Shown: positions 26,922 through 35,756 of the stretch, piece by piece
How the letters are laid out: each line of letters starts with the position of its first letter
Position numbering within the stretch: position 1 is the stretch's first letter
Assembly: GCF_000472525.1 (NCBI RefSeq)
Contig: NZ_AWZT01000050.1
Coordinates: forward strand, 1-49,443
DNA: 49,443 bases
Reading direction: 5' to 3'
Source: Paraburkholderia dilworthii
GTDB taxonomy: Bacteria; Pseudomonadota; Gammaproteobacteria; Burkholderiales; Burkholderiaceae
Notes under the pieces: generated by a model
Databases searched by the model: none
What the model saw: the letters and a program-made list of their open reading frames with translations, nothing else
Told to the model about the DNA's origin: nothing
Program-made: the position numbers and the translations under genes

Positions 26922-26977
26922 CGTTCCCCCGATGATGCGCACAGGCCATGCCGTGTACCGTCGTCATGCAAATGAAA

Positions 26978-27017
26978 AAGCCGTGGAGATGATGCCATCT
27001 CCACGGCTTCTGTTTTT
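26978..27017. terminator. Bidirectional rho-independent terminator (hemP / ftrD)
   Basis: AAGCCGTGGAGATG / CATCTCCACGGCTT hairpin (14 pairs) with A-run before and T-rich sequence after. It lies between convergent hemP and ftrABCD transcripts. Confidence 0.88.
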
Positions 27018-27069
27018 GTGTCGGGCGGTTTGGGGCAAGAGAGTGCCCGCACATTCGCCGAACGCGCGT

Positions 27070-28476
27070 CTACTTCGACGCCCAACCCCAGAACATCAGC
27101 CACCATGCGCTATCGACCACGGCGAGCGCGGCGGCAAACCAGAGCATTGCGAGGCCGCGTTGAACGAAGCGCTCGCTGTAGCGCCGCGTGACGAGCCACG
27201 CGAGCCATGCGCTCCACAGATTGGCGATCGCCAGAATCGCGATGCGCAGATCCGAAGCCCACCACAGCGGCACGTGCTCGGCGCGCAACAGCGACAGCGT
27301 GGTGGCCGACAGGCCAAGGAACACGCCCGCACCGGCAATCGGAATCAGCGCTTGCGTCAGGTGATGCAGACGTACGGTGCTGAAGCGCCCGAGCATACGC
27401 GTCGCGCCTGCCATCAACACGAGTAGCGCGGTGCCGTAGACAAGCGCCGTCGCGAGGATATAGCCGATCACCATCGTGCCGTCGAGCCACGAGAACACGT
27501 CGTTCTGTTCAGGGTAATGTGTGAACAGGAACCAGGGCGCGTTGGTGTCGAGCGGCCAGGTGATGTCGTGATCGACGAGCCACGTGGCAAAGAACATCTT
27601 CAAGTCGATGAACCAGCGCGACGCTGTCCAGTGGAATGCGCCGATCGCGATGCCGAGCAGGCCGTACAGGATGAGCGCGGTGTCCCACACGTTCGCCTGC
27701 TTGTCGCCGAGTTGCACGACTTCCGACGACGGCGCGCGCCACGTCAACGCGATCGCGTCGCGGTGGCCGCTGCAACGGCCGCACATATGGCAGTCGGACG
27801 CGCCCTTCATGTTGCGCAACGGCACGAGCGGCGCGCAATTGATCGGAATCACGCGATGCCCATGCTCGCCGTTTTTGTACGAGCGGCGCCAAGCGTCTTC
27901 ATCGACTTTGTAGTGGAACGGCGCGAGGCGCGCCAGAAGCGAAAAGACCCCGTTCACGGGACAGAGGTACTTGCACCAGACGCGCTTTTCTCGCCCGTAC
28001 AGCAGACCGATGACAATGGCCGCCAACGTCGAGCCGCCGAGCACCAGCAGCACCGCTTTCGGATACTGATAGACGCTCACCATCTGACCGTAGATAGTCG
28101 TGATGCCGAACGCGACGAAGGGCCAACCGCCCCAGCGCATCCAGTGCGGAATCGCCTTGCCGCGGCCGTGCTTGCTCGCAAATTCCGCAAGCGCGCCTTC
28201 GGGACACAGTACGCCGCACCAGACGCGGCCGAGCATCACCATCGACAGCAGAACGAACGGCCACCAGATGCCCCAGAACACGAACTGCGCGGCAAGCGTC
28301 AGGTTGTTCCACAAATGCGCGCTATCGTCCGGCAGCGGCATCACCGCCGGAACGATGATCAGCAACGCATACACCGTCACCACGACCCATTGAATGCCGC
28401 GGATCACCGAACCGTGGCGCTGCATCCACTGCCCGGCCGCGGCGAGACGCCCCGGACGGGTCATCACCGTACTCAT
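27070..28476 (-). CDS. ftrD: FtrD-like polyferredoxin of the ferrous iron uptake system
   Basis: 468 residues, NosR/CcoG-like membrane iron-sulfur protein. Several transmembrane helices are present, with cysteine clusters GRVWCGVLCPEG, VWCKYLCPVNG and CHMCGRCSGHRD for 4Fe-4S clusters. In Bordetella and Burkholderia FtrABCD systems this protein is thought to take electrons released when periplasmic Fe(II) is oxidised. ATG 28476 overlaps the ftrC stop (ATGA), so the two are translationally coupled. The C-terminal half (after about 300) has further helices. Confidence 0.9.
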   Translation of the reverse strand: MSTVMTRPGRLAAAGQWMQRHGSVIRGIQWVVVTVYALLIIVPAVMPLPDDSAHLWNNLTLAAQFVFWGIWWPFVLLSMVMLGRVWCGVLCPEGALAEFASKHGRGKAIPHWMRWGGWPFVAFGITTIYGQMVSVYQYPKAVLLVLGGSTLAAIVIGLLYGREKRVWCKYLCPVNGVFSLLARLAPFHYKVDEDAWRRSYKNGEHGHRVIPINCAPLVPLRNMKGASDCHMCGRCSGHRDAIALTWRAPSSEVVQLGDKQANVWDTALILYGLLGIAIGAFHWTASRWFIDLKMFFATWLVDHDITWPLDTNAPWFLFTHYPEQNDVFSWLDGTMVIGYILATALVYGTALLVLMAGATRMLGRFSTVRLHHLTQALIPIAGAGVFLGLSATTLSLLRAEHVPLWWASDLRIAILAIANLWSAWLAWLVTRRYSERFVQRGLAMLWFAAALAVVDSAWWLMFWGWASK

Positions 28477-29318
28477 GCTGCGCGTCCTGCTGTTTGCTGT
28501 GCCGGCTTGCGGTTCGCGCGGCGCAGCAGCAGATAGACGACCGCCCAGTACACCGCGTACGCAATCAGGTTCATCAGCGCCGGGTGCGCGCGATACCCGG
28601 TGAGCGTCGCGACCAGCGAGCCGAAGGTGCTGGAATCGTCGAGGATGCCCGACGTATTCCACATCTGGTCGACGATGGTCGGCAGGAATTCTTTGTCGAT
28701 CAGCTTATCGACGCCCGTCTGAAAGAGCCCCGCGCCGAGAAACAGCAGCATGATTTCGGTGACGCGGAAAAAGAGCCGCCACGAGAAGAACTTGCCGCCC
28801 AGTTGCAGCACGTAGAACGTCAGCAACGCGAGCGCGAGGCCGATTAGGACCGCGAGCATCTGACTGCTGTCCACGTGACCCGACTGGCCGAAGCCGAGGC
28901 CGTACAGGAAGATCACCGTCTCGCTGCCTTCGCGCGCGATCGCCAATGCAACCAGCACTGCCACGCCCCACCAGTTCGAATCGCGCTGACTCTTTTGCAG
29001 TGACCGCTCCATGTCGCGCTTGAGCGAGCGGCCGTGCTGCTTCATCCACAGCACCATCTGCACGATCAGCACGCAGGCGACCAGCACCATCGCGGTCTGA
29101 AAATAATCCTGTGCGTCGCCTGAGAGCACCTCGGTGAACCCGACCAGCGCGGCGCCGAGCGCCACCGCGGCTATCAGGCCCGCCACGACGCCGCCCCACA
29201 GATACGGCAAACCGCGGCGCGCATCGTCGTCGCCATTTTTCAGCCACGCGTACAGGATGCCGACGACCAGCAACGCCTCGACACTTTCCCGCCACACGAT
29301 GAATAGAATCTGACCCAT
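28473..29318 (-). CDS. ftrC: FTR1-type iron permease FtrC
   Basis: 281 residues with seven or so helices. The two iron-binding R-E-x-x-E motifs of the FTR1/OfeT family are seen as WRESVEA near the N-terminus and AREGSE in the middle. It imports iron across the inner membrane, together with the periplasmic FtrA/FtrB. ATG 29318 follows AGGGAGTGCC. It ends in the ATGA overlap with ftrD. Confidence 0.94.
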   Translation of the reverse strand: MGQILFIVWRESVEALLVVGILYAWLKNGDDDARRGLPYLWGGVVAGLIAAVALGAALVGFTEVLSGDAQDYFQTAMVLVACVLIVQMVLWMKQHGRSLKRDMERSLQKSQRDSNWWGVAVLVALAIAREGSETVIFLYGLGFGQSGHVDSSQMLAVLIGLALALLTFYVLQLGGKFFSWRLFFRVTEIMLLFLGAGLFQTGVDKLIDKEFLPTIVDQMWNTSGILDDSSTFGSLVATLTGYRAHPALMNLIAYAVYWAVVYLLLRRANRKPAQQTAGRAA

Positions 29319-29398
29319 CAGGCACTCCCTTCGGCTCTGCAACTGCTCTTGCGAGCGCGAGCGGCCCGAGGCCTTCGCGCCCGCCTGAAAAACCACTG

Positions 29399-29731
29399 CT
29401 ACTTCGCGACGATCACGCCCTGCGCCTGCTGGTGGAAATCGTCGAAAAACTTGTACTCGCCGGGCTCGAGCGGAGCAATCACGACGAACGAATCCGCGCC
29501 TGGGGCAAGGACTTTTTCCTTACGCAACTGGACGCTTTCGAACTCGGCCGCGCCCTTGCCGGTATTGCGCACCTCGATCTTGATACGCTGCCCCGCCGGC
29601 ACTTCGATGCGCGCGGGAGTCAGCTTGCCGTCGTTCATTTCGAGCTTGAAGGTGGGCAGATCGGCTGCATGCGCCGCAGCCGCCAGCACAATCGACGACG
29701 CAAGGACCGCGATCTTTCGGTTGATTCTCAT
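29399..29731 (-). CDS. ftrB: Periplasmic cupredoxin-like protein FtrB
   Basis: 110 residues. A signal peptide (MRINRKIAVLASSIVLAAAAHA) is followed by one cupredoxin-like domain (about 25-110). In FtrABCD systems this partner is believed to oxidise Fe(II) before transfer to the permease. The C-terminal EPGEYKFFDDFHQQAQGVIV contains the only His in the domain; the classic plastocyanin Cys is absent, as is usual in this group. The start at 29731 (GGGAACGCC before ATG) gives a standard signal peptide. Confidence 0.88.
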   Translation of the reverse strand: MRINRKIAVLASSIVLAAAAHAADLPTFKLEMNDGKLTPARIEVPAGQRIKIEVRNTGKGAAEFESVQLRKEKVLAPGADSFVVIAPLEPGEYKFFDDFHQQAQGVIVAK

Positions 29732-29848
29732 GGCGTTCCCAGAAAACGCGGCGCGAGGCATGGAGTCCGCGCGCCACCTGCTGCATTCACCCACTTGTCA
29801 TACGTTGCCCGCATACTGCGATGCGACGACTGGAGGCGATCGTGGAGA

Positions 29849-30397
29849 TCAGTACCCGCCCTTCTTGCCGATGCCGGCGAACGTGAAGTCGTATTCGAGC
29901 GTGATCGGCTTGAACCACGGACCGACGCCGGTTTCCTTGTCGACGTGACGGCCAAACGCCATGTGGCCGGTTTGCATCGGCGCTTCGACGATCAGCTTCA
30001 GGTGATACTTGCCGGGGCCTTGCAATTTGACGTTGTCGCCGTAGTGCGGGCCGTCGTTGGCGACCATCGCCATCATGTCGCCCTTTTGCGTCTCTTTCGA
30101 ACCGGCTTTCGTCAGTTCGTAACGCACTTGCAGATACGGCATCCAGTCGCCTTCCGCAAAGCCGGTCGGGTTGTTCTTGACTGCGTGGATGTCCGCTTCG
30201 AGGTGGATGTCCGAATCCGACGCCTTACGCATCATCCCTTCCGGCTCCATCGTGATCGGTTGCAGATACACTGCGCCGATTTCCATGCCGCCTTGGATTT
30301 GCTGCTTGCCGATCGGGTATTCCGCGGCCGTTGCCGAAAGTGCTGCCACGGCAGCCGCCGCTGCGACGCCGCCGCGCACGAATGAAGAAATCCGCAT
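29849..30397 (-). CDS. ftrA: Periplasmic iron-binding protein FtrA (P19/Tp34 family)
   Basis: 182 residues with signal peptide MRISSFVRGGVAAAAAVAAL...ATA. The mature domain shows the metal-ligand pattern of P19/Tp34 proteins: GGMEIGAVYLQPITMEPEGMM, SDIHLEADIHA, DGPHYGDNV and TGHMAFGRHVDKETGVG (Met and several His). It binds ferrous iron and probably copper in the periplasm and is the first gene of the ftrABCD operon, just downstream of a Fur box. Confidence 0.93.
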   Translation of the reverse strand: MRISSFVRGGVAAAAAVAALSATAAEYPIGKQQIQGGMEIGAVYLQPITMEPEGMMRKASDSDIHLEADIHAVKNNPTGFAEGDWMPYLQVRYELTKAGSKETQKGDMMAMVANDGPHYGDNVKLQGPGKYHLKLIVEAPMQTGHMAFGRHVDKETGVGPWFKPITLEYDFTFAGIGKKGGY

Positions 30398-30485
30398 TGA
30401 AACTCCTTGTTTTTATCTGACTCGATTCGATCCATTGGAACAGTGCATCGGGCGACACACCGAAGCAGATCGCATAGATGAACGT

Positions 30486-30514
30486 TAATGCGAACCATTC
30501 TCAATATTGGTCAA
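30486..30514 (-). promoter_or_regulatory. ftrABCD promoter with Fur box
   Basis: On the minus strand TTGACC and GCATTA are 17 bases apart, and ATTGAGAATGGTTCGCATT, a good Fur-box match, covers the spacer and -10. Iron repression of ftrABCD is inferred. Confidence 0.78.
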
Positions 30515-30640
30515 GTTTAACATCGTTCGTCTGTCGGAACAAATACGAACGCACGCAAAGCCTTATGGCAACAGGGTCTTAAGGGTGTCTTAAGGAATGA
30601 GGCGTGGGGATGAAACGCAGACAGGCAGCGTTTTGTCTGG

Positions 30641-30668
30641 AAAAACGAAGACGCGGCACATTGCCGCG
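30641..30668 (-). terminator. Possible uvrB terminator
   Basis: CGCGGCA / TGCCGCG hairpin on the minus strand, with TTTTT a few bases beyond the stem. The gap makes this a weak candidate. Confidence 0.45.
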
Positions 30669-30710
30669 CCTTACGTTGGAGCCGATTGGTTCACTGCATT
30701 TCCCGCCGTT

Positions 30711-32804
30711 TTACTCGACGCCCGATACGTGATCGCCGACGTTCGCCCCAAAGACGCGCTGCCGCAGCAGCGCCAGTTGGTCGCGCGTTTGCGCGGCCTT
30801 TTCGAATTCGAGGTTTTTCGCGTGCTCCATCATCTGCTTTTCAAGGCGCTTGAGTTCCTTGGCGAGTTGCTTCTCGGTCATGTCCTCGAATTTCGCGCGC
30901 GTTTGCTGTTCCTTCAGTTCGGCGCGGGCGTCGTCCACGTTGTAGACGCCGTCGATAATGTCGCGGATGCGCTTCACCACGCCGCGCGGCGTAATACCGC
31001 GTTCCAGGTTGAAGGCAATCTGCTTGGTACGCCGCCGGTCGGTTTCGTCAATCGCGCGGCGCATTGAATCCGTCACCTTGTCCGCATAGAGGATGGCCTT
31101 GCCGTTCACGTTACGCGCCGCCCGGCCGATGGTCTGAATCAGCGAGCGCTCGGCACGCAGAAAGCCTTCCTTGTCCGCATCGAGAATCGCGACCAGCGAC
31201 ACTTCCGGAATATCCAGACCTTCCCGCAGCAGGTTGATGCCGACGAGCACGTCGAACGTGCCGAGCCGCAAGTCGCGGATGATCTCGACACGCTCGACCG
31301 TATCGATGTCGCTATGCAGATAGCGCACCTTGACGCCGTGGTCGGCAAGAAACTCCGTCAACTGCTCGGCCATGCGCTTGGTCAGCACGGTCACCAGCAC
31401 GCGATCGCCAGCCTTCACGCGCTCGTTGATCTCGGCGAGTACGTCGTCGACCTGGCTGCGCGCGGGGCGCACCTCGATTTCCGGGTCAACGAGCCCGGTC
31501 GGACGCACCAGTTGCTCCGCGACCTGCCCCGAGGTCTTCTTTTCGTAGTCCGCCGGCGTGGCCGACACGAACACGACCTGGCGCATCTTGCGCTCGAACT
31601 CGTTGAACTTCAGCGGCCGGTTGTCGAGCGCGGAAGGCAGACGGAAACCGTAGTCCACAAGGTTTTCCTTGCGCGCCCGGTCGCCGTTGTACATGCCGTT
31701 CAACTGGCCGATCAGCACGTGTGATTCGTCGAGCAGCATGATCGCGTCCGACGGCAAGTAATCGACCAGCGTGGGCGGCGGCTCGCCAGGCGCCGCGCCC
31801 GAAAAGTGCCGCGAGTAATTTTCAATGCCCTTGCAGAAACCGAGCTCCTGCAGCATTTCCAGATCGAAGCGCGTGCGCTGTTCGAGCCGTTGCGCTTCGA
31901 CGAGCTTGCCTCCGCTATAGAAGAATTCCAGCCGTTCGCGCAGTTCGGCCTTGATGGTTTCGACCGCGCGCACGACGGTGTCGCGCGGCGTCACATAGTG
32001 CGACGACGGGTAGACAGTGAAACGCGGAATTTTCTGACGCACCCGCCCGGTGAGCGGATCGAAGAGTTGCAGCGTTTCCACTTCGTCGTCGAACAATTCG
32101 ACGCGCACCGCCATTTCCGCATGCTCGGCCGGGAAAATGTCGATCGTGTCGCCTCGCACGCGGAACGAGCCGCGCTGGAAGTCCGCTTCGTTGCGGTTGT
32201 ACTGCATTGCGATCAGCCGCGCGATGATGTCGCGCTGGCCGAGCTTGTCGCCCGTGCGCAGCGTGAGAATCATCTTGTGGTACTCGGATGGATTACCGAT
32301 ACCGTAAATCGCTGACACGGTCGCCACGATCACCACGTCGCGCCGCTCCATCAGGCTCTTGGTGGCTGACAGGCGCATTTGCTCGATGTGCTCGTTGATC
32401 GACGAGTCTTTCTCGATGAACAGGTCGCGCTGCGGCACATACGCTTCCGGCTGATAGTAGTCGTAGTACGAAACGAAGTACTCGACCGCGTTGCGCGGAA
32501 AGAATTCGCGGAATTCCGAGTAAAGCTGCGCGGCGAGCGTCTTGTTCGGCGCGAACACGATGGCCGGCCGGCCGAGTCGCGCGATCGTGTTGGCCATTGT
32601 GAAAGTCTTGCCCGACCCGGTCACGCCGAGCAGCGTCTGGAACGCGAGGCCGTCCTCGACGCCTTCGACAAGCGTCTCGATCGCCGTCGGCTGGTCGCCG
32701 GCGGGCGGATAGGGCTGGTAAAGCTGGAACGGCGAGCCTTCGAAGCGGACGAATCGGGATTCGTCGAGCGTGTCGTCGGCTTCGGTCAAATGTTGTTCGG
32801 GCAT
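30711..32804 (-). CDS. uvrB: Excinuclease ABC subunit B
   Basis: 697 residues, full-length UvrB. Walker A (GVTGSGKTFTMAN), the beta-hairpin YYDYYQPEAYVPQRD, DEAD-like DESHVLIGQ, helicase motif VSATPADYE, and motif VI QTIGRAARN are visible. The C-terminal UvrC-interaction helix pair (about 650-690: FEDMTEKQLAKELKRLEKQM) is present. It damages-checks and opens DNA during nucleotide excision repair with UvrA and UvrC. It is divergent from the aminotransferase gene. No LexA box was seen in the 336-base gap. Confidence 0.98.
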   Translation of the reverse strand: MPEQHLTEADDTLDESRFVRFEGSPFQLYQPYPPAGDQPTAIETLVEGVEDGLAFQTLLGVTGSGKTFTMANTIARLGRPAIVFAPNKTLAAQLYSEFREFFPRNAVEYFVSYYDYYQPEAYVPQRDLFIEKDSSINEHIEQMRLSATKSLMERRDVVIVATVSAIYGIGNPSEYHKMILTLRTGDKLGQRDIIARLIAMQYNRNEADFQRGSFRVRGDTIDIFPAEHAEMAVRVELFDDEVETLQLFDPLTGRVRQKIPRFTVYPSSHYVTPRDTVVRAVETIKAELRERLEFFYSGGKLVEAQRLEQRTRFDLEMLQELGFCKGIENYSRHFSGAAPGEPPPTLVDYLPSDAIMLLDESHVLIGQLNGMYNGDRARKENLVDYGFRLPSALDNRPLKFNEFERKMRQVVFVSATPADYEKKTSGQVAEQLVRPTGLVDPEIEVRPARSQVDDVLAEINERVKAGDRVLVTVLTKRMAEQLTEFLADHGVKVRYLHSDIDTVERVEIIRDLRLGTFDVLVGINLLREGLDIPEVSLVAILDADKEGFLRAERSLIQTIGRAARNVNGKAILYADKVTDSMRRAIDETDRRRTKQIAFNLERGITPRGVVKRIRDIIDGVYNVDDARAELKEQQTRAKFEDMTEKQLAKELKRLEKQMMEHAKNLEFEKAAQTRDQLALLRQRVFGANVGDHVSGVE

Positions 32805-33140
32805 GGGGCGGCAATGGCCTTGGGCAAAAAACTATTCTAACGGGTTGCGTCAAAATGGACCGACGACGGACTGAGCGGATCTGCGTAGGCTGGCCGCGCT
32901 GCAGCAGGCTGTCGGCTTCCGGCATTTAGCGGCGCCTTGCCTATTTTTCAAGCAAATAAGCTCGCGAAATGGGCGTTGTCGTCCGAAAAACGTTCGCAGA
33001 TTCGTTACAATGCCAAGTTGCGCTCGCTTGCCGCTGTTCGCGTTCTTCATCACCCGGCGTTTGCGTTTTGCATCAAACGCTGCCGGCGCGGTCGCGCATG
33101 CTCGTAGCCGCCCTCTTTTCACTACTGCTGCCCACCCACC
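32805..33140. other. Divergent promoter region uvrB / aminotransferase
   Basis: 336 bases with no gene. TACAAT at 33005 is a possible -10 for the aminotransferase gene, but the -35 is unclear. No CTGT-N8-ACAG site was seen. Confidence 0.5.
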
Positions 33141-34340
33141 ATGTCTCTGTTCTCCGCCGTCGAACTTGCTCCCCGCGACCCGATTCTGGGCCTGAACGAA
33201 GCCTTCAACGCCGATACGCGTCCCACCAAGGTCAACCTCGGTGTTGGCGTGTATTTCAACGAAGAAGGCAAGATTCCGCTGCTACGCGCCGTGCGCGATG
33301 CGGAAAAGGCGCGTGTCGAGGCGGCGCTGCCGCGCGGCTATCTGCCGATCGAAGGCATCGCCGCGTACGATGCAGCCGTGCAAAAGCTGCTGCTCGGCAA
33401 CGATTCGCCGCTGATCGCCGCGGGCCGCGTCGTGACGGCGCAAGCACTGGGCGGTACGGGCGCTCTGAAGATCGGCGCGGACTTCCTGAAGCGTCTGAAC
33501 GCCAACTCCAAGGTCGCAATCAGCGATCCGAGCTGGGAAAACCACCGCGCGCTCTTCGAAGCCGCGGGCTTCGAAGTGGTGTCGTATCCGTATTACGACG
33601 CGCACACTCACGGCGTCAATTTCGACGGCATGTTGAGCGCGCTGAACAGCTACGCAGCAGGCACGGTTGTCGTGCTGCACGCATGCTGCCATAACCCGAC
33701 CGGCGTCGATCTGACCGTCGATCAGTGGAAGCAGATCGTCGAGGTCGTCAAGGCGCGCGATCTGGTGCCGTTCCTCGACATCGCCTATCAGGGCTTTGGC
33801 GACAACATCGAAGCGGACGCTGCTGCCGTGCGCCTTTTCGCGGCCTCGGAACTGAACGTGTTCGTGTCGTCGTCGTTCTCGAAGTCGTTCTCGCTGTATG
33901 GCGAGCGTATCGGCGCGCTGTCGATCATCACTGGCAGCAAGGAAGAAGCCATTCGGGTGCTGTCGCAACTCAAGCGCGTCATTCGCACGAACTACTCGAA
34001 TCCGCCGACGCATGGCGGTTCGGTGGTGGCCGCGGTGCTCGCGTCGCCGGAACTGCGCGCCACCTGGGAAACGGAACTGGCGCAAATGCGCGACCGTATC
34101 CGCGCAATGCGCAATGGCCTCGTCGAACGCCTGAAGGCAAGCGGCGTGGATCGCGACTTCAGCTTTGTGAATGCGCAGCGCGGCATGTTCTCTTACTCGG
34201 GCCTGACCGCGCCGCAAGTGGATCGTCTGCGCGAAGAGTTTGGCATCTATGCAGTCGGCACCGGTCGCATTTGCGTCGCTGCGTTGAATATGCGCAACCT
34301 CGACGTGGTGGCCAACGCGATCGCGCACGTGTTGAAGTAA
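33141..34340 (+). CDS. tyrB: Aromatic amino acid / aspartate aminotransferase
   Basis: 399 residues, class I PLP aminotransferase of the AspC/TyrB subgroup. Signatures are NLGVGVYFNEEGKIPLL, HACCHNPTGVDLT, DIAYQGFG, and the PLP lysine in SSSFSKSFSLYGERIG; the substrate-carboxylate Arg is in GTGRICVAALN. It interconverts aromatic amino acids or aspartate with the keto acids via glutamate. AspC and TyrB cannot be separated by eye; tyrB is the usual Burkholderiaceae label. A strong terminator follows. Confidence 0.93.
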   Translation: MSLFSAVELAPRDPILGLNEAFNADTRPTKVNLGVGVYFNEEGKIPLLRAVRDAEKARVEAALPRGYLPIEGIAAYDAAVQKLLLGNDSPLIAAGRVVTAQALGGTGALKIGADFLKRLNANSKVAISDPSWENHRALFEAAGFEVVSYPYYDAHTHGVNFDGMLSALNSYAAGTVVVLHACCHNPTGVDLTVDQWKQIVEVVKARDLVPFLDIAYQGFGDNIEADAAAVRLFAASELNVFVSSSFSKSFSLYGERIGALSIITGSKEEAIRVLSQLKRVIRTNYSNPPTHGGSVVAAVLASPELRATWETELAQMRDRIRAMRNGLVERLKASGVDRDFSFVNAQRGMFSYSGLTAPQVDRLREEFGIYAVGTGRICVAALNMRNLDVVANAIAHVLK

Positions 34341-34392
34341 AGCGTTGTGCAAGGCGCGCGGTGACGTGCGCTTTCGTTAAAGCTGAATGTGG

Positions 34393-34424
34393 AACGGCGC
34401 CTCATCAAAAAGGCGCCGTTTTTG
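34393..34424 (+). terminator. Rho-independent terminator of the aminotransferase gene
   Basis: AACGGCGCCT / AGGCGCCGTT hairpin with TTTTTG behind it. It is followed by a short imperfect tandem repeat of TTTTGTTTGGGACGTTGG type (34420-34460). Confidence 0.9.
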
Positions 34425-34507
34425 TTTGGGGCGTTGGTTTTGTTTGGGACGTTGGTTTTCTTTGCGGCGCAGTTTTCGTTTGCCGACACCCCTTGGCAAC
34501 TGATCGT

Positions 34508-35746
34508 TCAGCGCGAGTCGCGATGAATGTCATGGGTGACGAAACCCGCGTCGTTATCCGGCATGGCAAGCCAATCCGGCTGCGAAAGCGAATGGCGGAT
34601 ATCTTCGAGACCGCTTTGCCAGTGCTCGCGCATGGTCGAAAGGCCAAACTGGAAGTCCTTATAGTGCCCTTCGTATTCCTTGTGCCGGTAGATGAGATGG
34701 ACGACGTTGTAGCGCTTCGAGCACGACAGATCTTCGGCGAGCTTGCACCACGGATCGTCGCGCTGGTCGGGAGACACCCGGTCCAACACCTCGCGCAGCA
34801 CATGCCGGAAACGTTGCGAGCGTTGCAGCATGTCGGTCACGAGACGAGTGCGACTTGAATACTGAATGTCTTTCATGCGCCCCTGCACGTCGGTAATGCT
34901 GTCGGGCACCGGCCCAATCGCGCTCCACAGATCGACCTGAAACGCGAGCGTGTCGCGGCGCGGCGTGGTCTGCACCACCTCGTAAAGCGGCGTATTCGAC
35001 ATCAGACCGCCGTCCCAGTAATACTGGCCGTCGATTTCCACAGCTGCGAAGCCGGGAGGCAAAGCACCGGACGCCATGAAGTGCTCAGCCCTCAGCGTGA
35101 TATGCGTGTTGTCGAAGTACGCGAAATTCCCCGTTCCGCAATTGACGGCGCCCACGGACACGCGCATCTCGCGCGAGTTGATGCGGTCGAAGTCGCACAG
35201 ACTCTCCAATGTCGCTTTAAGCGGCGCGGTGTCGTAGTAGCTGGCCGCTTGGGGCGGCCCTGAGACTGTCGGCAAAGGCGGCGGAAAGCGCGGCACGAAG
35301 AAGCCCTTTTGCCCCTCGACGAGCGCACCGATTGCCTGCGTCGCCGTAAAAGCTTTCCGCACGGCGTCGCTCGAATTGAAGAACGCGTGTTCGATAAACG
35401 CCGGCAACGGCAGACCGAATGCCGGCTGACAGATGGTCTCCCAGAATTGCAGCAGCCGTTCGACGCGCTTTTCCGGCGGATTACCGGCAATGATCGCCGT
35501 GTTCAACGCGCCGATAGAAATGCCCGCTAGCCAGTCGGGTTCGATGCCGGCTTCATGAAGCCCCTGAAAAACGCCGGCCTGGTATGCGCCCAACGCGCCG
35601 CCGCCTTGCAACGTGAGCGCGATCGTTTCGTAGTCCGGCAATTGCACACGCCTGCCGCGAGCCATGGCCGACGCCGCGCCGGCGCCTGCACCTTCCTCGT
35701 CGCCAGCCGCACCGAGACGCGCCCGTTTGAGATTGCGTTGCGCCAT
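34508..35746 (-). CDS. Patatin-like phospholipase with DUF3734 domain
   Basis: 412 residues. The oxyanion loop GGGALGAYQAG, nucleophile elbow GISIGALN and catalytic DGG (in YWDGGLMSN) form a complete patatin Ser-Asp dyad. The C-terminal part is the DUF3734 extension seen in bacterial patatins. It starts at ATG 35746, 7 bases after AAGGAGG, directly downstream of the 3-hydroxybutyrate dehydrogenase gene (10-base gap). Patatins of this type could act on lipids or on polyhydroxybutyrate granules; the context suggests the latter but the sequence does not prove it. Confidence 0.92.
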   Translation of the reverse strand: MAQRNLKRARLGAAGDEEGAGAGAASAMARGRRVQLPDYETIALTLQGGGALGAYQAGVFQGLHEAGIEPDWLAGISIGALNTAIIAGNPPEKRVERLLQFWETICQPAFGLPLPAFIEHAFFNSSDAVRKAFTATQAIGALVEGQKGFFVPRFPPPLPTVSGPPQAASYYDTAPLKATLESLCDFDRINSREMRVSVGAVNCGTGNFAYFDNTHITLRAEHFMASGALPPGFAAVEIDGQYYWDGGLMSNTPLYEVVQTTPRRDTLAFQVDLWSAIGPVPDSITDVQGRMKDIQYSSRTRLVTDMLQRSQRFRHVLREVLDRVSPDQRDDPWCKLAEDLSCSKRYNVVHLIYRHKEYEGHYKDFQFGLSTMREHWQSGLEDIRHSLSQPDWLAMPDNDAGFVTHDIHRDSR

Positions 35747-35756
35747 GCGCACCTCC

